10,747 bases of DNA, taken from contig URWG01000054.1 of assembly GCA_900551495.1 (NCBI GenBank), positions 1 to 10,747 on the forward strand. The letters are read 5' to 3'. This stretch comes from an uncultured Eubacteriales bacterium (GTDB lineage Bacteria; Bacillota; Clostridia; Oscillospirales; Oscillospiraceae). Shown here one piece after another: positions 1 through 5,808 of the stretch (positions are counted from its first letter, which is position 1; every line of letters begins with the position of its first letter). The notes below the pieces were generated by a model, which had not been told where the DNA came from, searched no databases, and worked only from the letters and a program-made list of their open reading frames with translations. The position numbers and the translations under genes are program-made.

Positions 1-2178
1 GGCGGTCATTTCCTGCGGCACGCGCAGGTGGGCATCGCTACCGATCATAATTGCAGTCCGGGCACGCGCATTCCCGTAGGCGAGGAGCCGGAGGAGCTGA
101 TCCGCATGACCGAAGCCGAAGCGCTGGACGACGATTTCCGCCGCAGCTTCGCGCCCGATCTGAGCGGCGCGGGCACGGCGGACGACATTGACCCGAACGC
201 CCCCGCGCCGTCCGAAAAGCCGAGCGCCGAGACAGCGCCGCAGCCGGCTGCCCCCGTTGAAGAGGCTGCCCCCGAGGAGGCGTCGGAGCCGGTCGAAACC
301 ACGACGCAGGACGCCCCGCAGGAGCAGCCGCCCGAAGATACGGCGGAGAAGCCGACCGAGCCGTCCGATATGCCCGAGCTTACCGCTGCCGAGGAGGTCG
401 ATCCCGATCAGATGGACCTCGACGCGCTGCTTGCGTCCGTGAATGCGGTCGTCGGCAATGCTCCCGCCGAGGAGGAAGCTCCCGAGGCGGAGGAGAAGGA
501 CGGCAAGGAGGACGAGCTGACCATGACCGCCGTTCCCGCCGAGCCGTCGCACGACTATGTGGACAGCGACACAGAGGACGACGAGGACGAGACGGAGACG
601 AAGAAAAAGTCCCGCTGGCTCCCCGTGACCGTGATTCTCGCGCTGCTTGCCGCGATCGGTGCGGTCGTCTGGTTCCTGGTCGGCTGGTACTTTGTGGATA
701 TGACGCAGCTCAACATTCTTTCCTGCGACACGCAGGAGATGGTCGTTGAGCTGGTCTCGTCGGACGAGCCGAGCCGCTTCGTCCTGACCTGCACGGACAG
801 CTACGGCAACGCCTACCCCGGTATCCGCAACGGCAATCTCTACACCTTCTCCGATCTTTCCGAGAAGACGACCTACACCGTCGCCGTCAGCGCGGCGCAG
901 TATCATAAGCTGCGCAAAGCCGATTCCTATACGATCAGCGTGACTACGCCGGAATCCACCGCCATTTCCGATTTCCGCGGCGTGCGCGGCGACAATGACG
1001 GCGAGGTCCAGCTCTCGTTCAGCTATGAGGGACCCGCCCCGTCGCAATGGCAGCTCACCTGCTCGAACGCCGACGGCTCGGTCAGCAACACCTATTCCTT
1101 CGTCGGAAGCTCGTATATCGTCTCGGGCTTGCTGCCCAACGAGGTCTACACCTTCACGTTGGAGGACTCCGGGGACATCTTCCTCTCGGGCGAGACGACC
1201 ACGCAGTACGAAATTCTCCCGATCGTTGAGGCAAAGAACCTGACCGTCAGCGAGATCGACGGCAAAAAGGTCACACTCTCGTGGGAGCAGGGCGAAAACA
1301 GCCCCGAGCAATGGTCCGTCCTGTGCGAGGCGGACGGCATTTCGCCGCTCACCGCCACCGCGACCGATTGCACCTGCACGCTGGAGCTTCCGGACTTTGA
1401 CCGCGAATACACCTTCACGCTCTCCGCGAAGGGCATGGACCTGATCCCGAAGCTTACGCTGCCCGCCGACCCCATCATTGTTGACGGTCTGACCGCGACA
1501 GCCAATGACGACGGCAGCGTTACCGTAAGCTGGAACGCACCTGCCGGAACGCCCTCCGGCGGTTGGTACGTCTCCTACAACACCGTCGGCAGTCTCCACG
1601 CCGCCTATATGCCCAGCGGAGAGGGCAGCGCCGTCAACGGCACCTCCGTGACGCTCAGCGGTCTGGTCCCCGACGCAGAATACGAAATTTCCCTGTCCCT
1701 GACGGCTGCGGATGCCTCCTCTGCCGTTTTCGGGCAATCCACCGTTACAGTAAAAACACCGGTCAGCGAAGCGTTTACCGATTACGGCATCACGCCCGAG
1801 CCGCCCTACGCCGCAGGCTCCTCCCTGATCTCCCTTTGGGTCGAGCCGGATAAGGCGGACTGGACGTACTATGATCTGAACAACAACCGCACCTCCTTCT
1901 CTCCGGAGCAGAAGATCGCGGTCTGCGTGGAGGTCAACGCCGTCAATCAGTCCGACGACACCGTGACCCTGCTCTACGCCGTGCGCGATGCGAGCGGCAA
2001 TGTCGTCAACGACGTCTCGCGGGAACTTGCGTGGGATAGTCTGTGGTATAACCGCCGCCACGCCAATGCCGTTCCCCTGCCCGCTGCGCAGGGAGAGGCA
2101 TCCGTAGCAGGCAGCTATACGCTGGAGATCTACATCAACGGGAAGCTCTTGGCTTCCACCGGCTTCACCATCGCGTAA
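1..2178 (+). CDS. Membrane-anchored protein with fibronectin III-like extracellular domains (5' partial)
   Basis: The frame is open from the first base to the TAA at 2176-2178, giving 725 visible residues. The GTG at 28 has no ribosome binding site, so the true start is probably upstream of the window. In order: a short stretch with isolated Cys/Gly (NCSPGTRIPVGEE, about 49-87) that may be the end of a zinc-ribbon-like head; a low-complexity, very acidic Pro/Ala/Glu region (about 100-600); a basic KKKSR stop; one membrane helix (616-696); then four repeats of roughly 85-95 residues at about 697-960, 961-1218, 1219-1476 and 1477-1761. The repeats carry FN3-like signatures such as VTLSW and VTVSWNAP, and YTFTL or YEISL strands. 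A distinct beta-rich C-terminal domain (1762-2175) ends in YINGKLLASTGFTI. The positive-inside rule puts the acidic part in the cytoplasm and the FN3 part outside. I know no specific function; adhesion or envelope structure is a guess. The 77-base gap to the decarboxylase operon shows no terminator, so read-through is possible. Confidence 0.8.
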   Translation, partial: GGHFLRHAQVGIATDHNCSPGTRIPVGEEPEELIRMTEAEALDDDFRRSFAPDLSGAGTADDIDPNAPAPSEKPSAETAPQPAAPVEEAAPEEASEPVETTTQDAPQEQPPEDTAEKPTEPSDMPELTAAEEVDPDQMDLDALLASVNAVVGNAPAEEEAPEAEEKDGKEDELTMTAVPAEPSHDYVDSDTEDDEDETETKKKSRWLPVTVILALLAAIGAVVWFLVGWYFVDMTQLNILSCDTQEMVVELVSSDEPSRFVLTCTDSYGNAYPGIRNGNLYTFSDLSEKTTYTVAVSAAQYHKLRKADSYTISVTTPESTAISDFRGVRGDNDGEVQLSFSYEGPAPSQWQLTCSNADGSVSNTYSFVGSSYIVSGLLPNEVYTFTLEDSGDIFLSGETTTQYEILPIVEAKNLTVSEIDGKKVTLSWEQGENSPEQWSVLCEADGISPLTATATDCTCTLELPDFDREYTFTLSAKGMDLIPKLTLPADPIIVDGLTATANDDGSVTVSWNAPAGTPSGGWYVSYNTVGSLHAAYMPSGEGSAVNGTSVTLSGLVPDAEYEISLSLTAADASSAVFGQSTVTVKTPVSEAFTDYGITPEPPYAAGSSLISLWVEPDKADWTYYDLNNNRTSFSPEQKIAVCVEVNAVNQSDDTVTLLYAVRDASGNVVNDVSRELAWDSLWYNRRHANAVPLPAAQGEASVAGSYTLEIYINGKLLASTGFTIA

Positions 2179-2195
2179 GCCTTCCATTTTATTTT

Positions 2196-2208
2196 CGGCA
2201 CTGTGCCG
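2196..2208. repeat. Short perfect inverted repeat in the gap before the decarboxylase operon
   Basis: CGGCA-CTG-TGCCG forms a 5-bp stem with a 3-base loop, 18 bases after the stop of the FN3 protein gene. No T tract follows (the next bases are TCCCC), so it is not a convincing terminator. It could be a small mRNA hairpin, a protein-binding palindrome or chance. No clear sigma-70 promoter was found between 2179 and 2255. Confidence 0.3.
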
Positions 2209-2255
2209 TCCCCATAGAGATATTTGGATACAAATTTCCAAGAAGGAGGAAAACA

Positions 2256-2516
2256 ATGCAAGACTGGTTTGTTGTTGTCATGGGACTTGTTACGGTTTTC
2301 GTCGTCCTGACGCTCATCATCGTTCTCTGCTCTCTGCTCGGACTGATGTTCCGCGGCAGCGGCAAGAAGGAAGCGGAGAAAAAGAACGCCCCGACCGCCG
2401 CAGCATCCGAGATTCCCAACCGCCCCGAATTTGTCGCTGCCGTGTCCGCAGCCATTGCTGAAATGAGCGGCACCGACGCCTCTGCCATCCGCATCCTGTC
2501 CGTCAAGAAACTTTAA
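2256..2516 (+). CDS. oadG: Sodium-pump decarboxylase gamma subunit (OadG family)
   Basis: A small 86-residue membrane protein and first gene of the decarboxylase operon. It has one N-terminal hydrophobic helix (about residues 5-31), a charged Lys/Glu linker (GSGKKEAEKKN), and a C-terminal amphipathic stretch (FVAAVSAAIAEMSG then IRILSVKKL) typical of Firmicute OadG proteins. In the family, gamma joins the cytoplasmic carboxyltransferase to the membrane-embedded beta subunit and stabilises the complex. The start is well set by AAGGAGG at 2243-2249, six bases before the ATG. The protein contains no histidine, so it lacks the His-rich zinc site described at the C terminus of Klebsiella OadG. Family assignment rests on size, topology and position beside BCCP and OadB; sequence conservation in this family is low. 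Confidence 0.82.
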   Translation: MQDWFVVVMGLVTVFVVLTLIIVLCSLLGLMFRGSGKKEAEKKNAPTAAASEIPNRPEFVAAVSAAIAEMSGTDASAIRILSVKKL

Positions 2517-2541
2517 CACAAAACGAAAGGGAAATTTAGAA

Positions 2542-2883
2542 ATGAAAAAGTATCGTGTGAATGTCAACGGCTCTCTGTATGAGATCGAGATCGAAGAAAT
2601 GTCCGCTCCCGCAACCATGAGCGCTCCCGCTGCCCCCGCAGCCGCCCCTGTCTCCGCAGCTCCCGCAGGCGGTCAGAAGGTCGAGGCCCCCATGCCCGGC
2701 ACCATCCTTGACATCAAGGTCCAGGCAGGTCAGTCCGTTAAGAAGGGCGACGTCCTCATCATTCTTGAGGCAATGAAGATGGAAAACGAAATCATGGCGC
2801 CCTGCGACGGCAAGGTCACCGGTGTCAACGTCCGCAAGGGCGATTCCGTCGAGACTGCCGCGCTCCTTTGCACCATCGGTTAA
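2542..2883 (+). CDS. Biotin carboxyl carrier protein of the decarboxylase
   Basis: A 113-residue biotin-acceptor protein. Residues 1-20 form a small N-terminal strand region (KKYRVNVNGSLYEIEIEE). Residues about 21-45 are a flexible Ala/Pro linker. The rest is a biotinyl/lipoyl domain with the canonical EAMKMENE motif; Lys79 is the predicted biotinylated residue. PMPGTI and the C-terminal VRKGDSV turn are also typical of the fold. The protein should swing carboxybiotin from the OadA active site to OadB. It is encoded 25 bases after oadG with a weaker site (GAAAGG, 2525-2530). In Klebsiella-type enzymes this domain is fused to the C terminus of OadA; here it is a separate subunit, as in methylmalonyl-CoA and glutaconyl-CoA decarboxylases. 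A biotin ligase must act in trans; none is in the window. Confidence 0.93.
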   Translation: MKKYRVNVNGSLYEIEIEEMSAPATMSAPAAPAAAPVSAAPAGGQKVEAPMPGTILDIKVQAGQSVKKGDVLIILEAMKMENEIMAPCDGKVTGVNVRKGDSVETAALLCTIG

Positions 2884-2904
2884 TTCGCAGAGGAGACGTA
2901 TGCC

Positions 2905-4311
2905 ATGTTCAAAAATAACAAAAAGATGCATCGGCTGATGATCGCTCTGCTGGTGCTCGGTTTGCTGGTTTGCCTGTGCATGACCCTCGCGTCCGCAGCA
3001 GGCAAGGCACACAAGGATACGGACGCTGTCGTCGTGACCTCCGCAGAGCCTGCAGCCGACGCCGCTGTCGCAGCCGATGAGAAGGGCGCCACCTCCAATG
3101 CCGAGGCGCTGACGAACTTTGTCGACCAAACCGGTATTATGATGATTATTCATAATATCGACTGGAAATCCCTCATCATGATCGTGATTTCCTTCGTGCT
3201 GCTCTTCCTTGCCATCGGTAAGGGCTTTGAGCCGCTGCTGCTGCTGCCCATTGCCTTCGGCATGCTGCTGACGAACCTTCCCGGCGCGGGTATGTACCAC
3301 ACCGAGATCTTCATCAACGAGACCGGTCACATCAACTGGGAGGCGTTCAGCAATTCCGACACCTTCGGTCTGATCGACGTTCTGTATCTGGGCGTCAAGC
3401 TTCAGATCTACCCCTGCCTGATCTTTATCGGTGTCGGTGCCTCCACCGATTTCGGTCCGCTGATCGCCAATCCTAAGAGTCTGCTGCTCGGCGCTGCCGC
3501 TCAGCTCGGTATCTTTGTCGCTTACCTCGGCGCGCTGCTGATCTCCAAGGTCGGCATTGAAGGACTCAGCTTCACGCAGGCGATGGCTGCCTCCATCGGC
3601 ATCATCGGCGGTGCGGACGGTCCTACCGCCATCTACGTCACCTCCAAGCTCGCTCCGATGCTGCTCGGACCCATCGCGATCGCCGCTTACTCCTACATGG
3701 CGCTCGTTCCCGTTATCCAGCCGCCGATCATGCGCGGTCTGACCACCAAGAAGGAGCGCCTGATCCGTATGGACAACCTGCGCAAGGTTTCTAAGAAGGA
3801 AAAGATCGTATTCCCGATCGCCGTTACCTTCTTCGTTGCACTGTTCGTTCCCTCGGCAACTCCGCTGGTCGGCTGTCTGATGCTCGGCAATCTCTTCCGT
3901 GAGTGCGGCGTAACCGAGCGTTTGAACAAGACCGCGCAGAACGAGCTGATGAACATTGTCGTCATCCTGCTCGGCGTTTCCGTCGGTGCGACCGCACAGG
4001 CTGACAGCTTCCTTACCCCGCGCACCATCGGCATCGTTGTTCTCGGCGTTATCGCCTTTGCGAGCGGCACTGCCGGCGGCGTCCTGCTTGCAAAGTTCAT
4101 GAACCTGTTCCTGCCGGAGGGCAAGAAGATCAACCCGCTCATCGGCTCTGCCGGTGTTTCCGCCGTTCCGATGGCAGCGCGTGTCTCTCAGAAGGAGGGG
4201 CAGCGTGAGGATCCGAGCAACTTCCTGCTCATGCACGCCATGGGTCCGAACGTTGCCGGCGTTATCGGTTCCGCTGTTGCTGCGGGCGTGTTCATCGCCC
4301 TGTTCGGCTAA
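2905..4311 (+). CDS. oadB: Na+-translocating decarboxylase beta subunit with N-terminal extension
   Basis: A polytopic membrane protein of 468 residues that decarboxylates carboxybiotin and couples this to outward Na+ pumping. Key family motifs are intact: GGADGPTAIY with Asp238, and NPLIGSAGVSAVPMAAR carrying Asn410, Gly414, Ser419 and Arg426. These have the same spacing as the functional Asp203, Asn373, Gly377, Ser382 and Arg389 of Klebsiella OadB. The usual N terminus corresponds to about residue 70 onward (WKSLIMIVISFVLLFLAI then KGFEPLLLLPIAFGMLL). Ahead of it lies an extra stretch: basic start, hydrophobic helix (about residues 11-28), LASAAGK, then a polar Asp/Ala-rich linker. AGGAG at 2891-2895, ten bases before the ATG, supports this long form; the internal ATGs near 3138 have no site. 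Substrate specificity comes from the alpha subunit, not from this protein. Confidence 0.93.
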   Translation: MFKNNKKMHRLMIALLVLGLLVCLCMTLASAAGKAHKDTDAVVVTSAEPAADAAVAADEKGATSNAEALTNFVDQTGIMMIIHNIDWKSLIMIVISFVLLFLAIGKGFEPLLLLPIAFGMLLTNLPGAGMYHTEIFINETGHINWEAFSNSDTFGLIDVLYLGVKLQIYPCLIFIGVGASTDFGPLIANPKSLLLGAAAQLGIFVAYLGALLISKVGIEGLSFTQAMAASIGIIGGADGPTAIYVTSKLAPMLLGPIAIAAYSYMALVPVIQPPIMRGLTTKKERLIRMDNLRKVSKKEKIVFPIAVTFFVALFVPSATPLVGCLMLGNLFRECGVTERLNKTAQNELMNIVVILLGVSVGATAQADSFLTPRTIGIVVLGVIAFASGTAGGVLLAKFMNLFLPEGKKINPLIGSAGVSAVPMAARVSQKEGQREDPSNFLLMHAMGPNVAGVIGSAVAAGVFIALFG

Positions 4312-4322
4312 GGAGGTAAACT

Positions 4323-5747
4323 ATGGAAAAGAAGCCTTTGCTCATTACCGAAACCATTCTCCGCGACGCGCATCAGTCGCAGGCTAAGACCCGTATGCGC
4401 ATCGAGGATATGCTTCCCGCCTGCGAGCTGCTTGACAACATGGGCTATTGGTCGCTGGAATGCTGGGGCGGCGCAACGTTTGACGCCTGCATCCGCTTCC
4501 TCGACGAGGATCCGTGGGAGCGTCTGCGCACGCTGAAAAAGCATATGCCCAAAACCAAGCTGCAAATGCTCTTCCGCGGTCAGAATATTTTAGGCTACAA
4601 GCACTACGCCGACGACGTGGTCGAGGAATTCTGCCAAAAGTCCATTGAAAACGGCATTGACGTTGTACGTGTGTTCGACGCGCTCAACGACATCCGCAAC
4701 CTGCAAAAGGCAGTCGAATCCGTCAAGAAGTACGGCGGCTGGGCGGAGGTCGCACTGTCCTTCACCGTCAGCCCCGTGCATAACGACGACTACTTTGTCG
4801 GCGTTGCCAAGGAGCTGGAGAAGATGGGTGCGGACTCCATCTGCATCAAGGATATGGCAAACCTCCTGCTTCCGTATCATGCCTATGACCTGATCCGTAA
4901 GCTCAAGGATAGTGTCTCCGTTCCCATCCATCTGCACACTCACAACACCGCGGGTACCGGCGACATGGTCAACCTCATGGCTGCGCAGGCAGGCGTTGAC
5001 ATTGTGGACTGCGCGCTGTCCCCGATGGCAAACGGCACGTCCCAGCCCTCCACCGAGGCGCTGGTCGCCACGCTGCAGGGCACGGACCGCGACACCGGTC
5101 TGAGCCTCGACAAGCTCAGCGAGGCGGCTGCCCACTTCCGCAAGGTCGCCGATAAGATGATGGCGGAGGGCACGCTTGATCCGAAGGTGCTGCGCGTTGA
5201 TCCGAAGGCACTGCTTTATCAGGTCCCCGGCGGTATGCTGTCGAATATGCTCGGACAGCTCAAGGACGCCCGCAAGGAGGACAAGTACTATGAGGTTCTT
5301 GCCGAGGTGCCCCGCGTCCGTAAGGACTTCGGGTATCCCCCGCTGGTCACCCCGACGAGCCAGATCGTTGGCACGCAGGCAGTTATGAACATCATCAGCG
5401 GCGAACGCTACAAGATGGTTCCCAATGAATCCAAGGCGCTGCTCCGCGGTGAGTACGGCAAGCTGCCCGGAGATGTCAACGAGGAGGTCCGCAAAAAGTG
5501 CATCGGCGACGCAAAGGTCATCACCTGCCGTCCCGCCGATCTCCTTGAGCCGGAGCTGGAGAAGTACCGCGAGGAGTGCAAGGGCATGGCAAAGTGTGAG
5601 GAGGACGTCCTGACCTACTGCCTGTTCCCGAAGGTTGCACCGAAGTTCTTCGAAAAGCGCGACAATCCCAAGCCCGCTTCCGCTCCCGCAAAGCCCGCCG
5701 ATCCCAATGCGGTCCGCGAGCTCTACGTCGAGGACACCGGTCGCTGA
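4323..5747 (+). CDS. oadA: Oxaloacetate decarboxylase alpha subunit, carboxyltransferase only (PycB/OadA type)
   Basis: A 474-residue cytoplasmic carboxyltransferase that transfers the carboxyl group of oxaloacetate to biotin, releasing pyruvate. The N terminus has the family signature TETILRDAHQS with metal ligand Asp15. CIKDMANLL carries the active-site Lys176, and PIHLHTHNTAGTG gives the metal-binding His205 and His207. All are offset by two from Klebsiella OadA (17, 178, 207, 209). The TIM barrel (about residues 5-270) is followed by the conserved helical PYC/OADA region. The C terminus is a Pro/Ala linker ending in ELYVEDTGR with no biotin domain, consistent with the separate carrier gene upstream. 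The start is fixed by AGGAGG overlapping the oadB stop region (4311-4316), which implies translational coupling. The same fold serves pyruvate carboxylase subunit B and transcarboxylase 5S; the adjacent OadB and OadG argue for decarboxylation. Confidence 0.9.
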   Translation: MEKKPLLITETILRDAHQSQAKTRMRIEDMLPACELLDNMGYWSLECWGGATFDACIRFLDEDPWERLRTLKKHMPKTKLQMLFRGQNILGYKHYADDVVEEFCQKSIENGIDVVRVFDALNDIRNLQKAVESVKKYGGWAEVALSFTVSPVHNDDYFVGVAKELEKMGADSICIKDMANLLLPYHAYDLIRKLKDSVSVPIHLHTHNTAGTGDMVNLMAAQAGVDIVDCALSPMANGTSQPSTEALVATLQGTDRDTGLSLDKLSEAAAHFRKVADKMMAEGTLDPKVLRVDPKALLYQVPGGMLSNMLGQLKDARKEDKYYEVLAEVPRVRKDFGYPPLVTPTSQIVGTQAVMNIISGERYKMVPNESKALLRGEYGKLPGDVNEEVRKKCIGDAKVITCRPADLLEPELEKYREECKGMAKCEEDVLTYCLFPKVAPKFFEKRDNPKPASAPAKPADPNAVRELYVEDTGR

Positions 5748-5756
5748 ATGAAATAG

Positions 5757-5795
5757 AAATCTCGCTGCAAGAGACGCTCTTGCAGCGAGATTTTT
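5757..5795. terminator. Intrinsic terminator shared by convergent genes
   Basis: A perfect 17-bp stem (5757-5773 pairs with 5777-5793) with loop ACG, running into TTTTT (5791-5795) on the plus strand. It ends the decarboxylase operon ten bases after the oadA stop. On the minus strand the stem is followed by a weaker, interrupted T-rich stretch (ATTTCTATTTC), so it may also end the SLH hydrolase transcript, whose stop codon lies at 5809-5811. Confidence 0.93.
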
Positions 5796-5808
5796 ATATT
5801 TGTCCGAC

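Noticed and set aside
2179..2255. A dedicated promoter for the decarboxylase operon, with TACAAA at 2229-2234 as a possible -10
   Set aside because: No acceptable -35 lies 16-18 bases upstream, so I did not list it. The operon may read through from upstream or use a promoter I cannot see.
2536..4236. Antisense open frame of 566 codons over the BCCP and oadB genes
   Set aside because: It has the same codon-aligned antisense artefact and reads through two unrelated genes. The translation is His/Gln/Asp-rich low-complexity sequence, while the sense strand holds clear family motifs.
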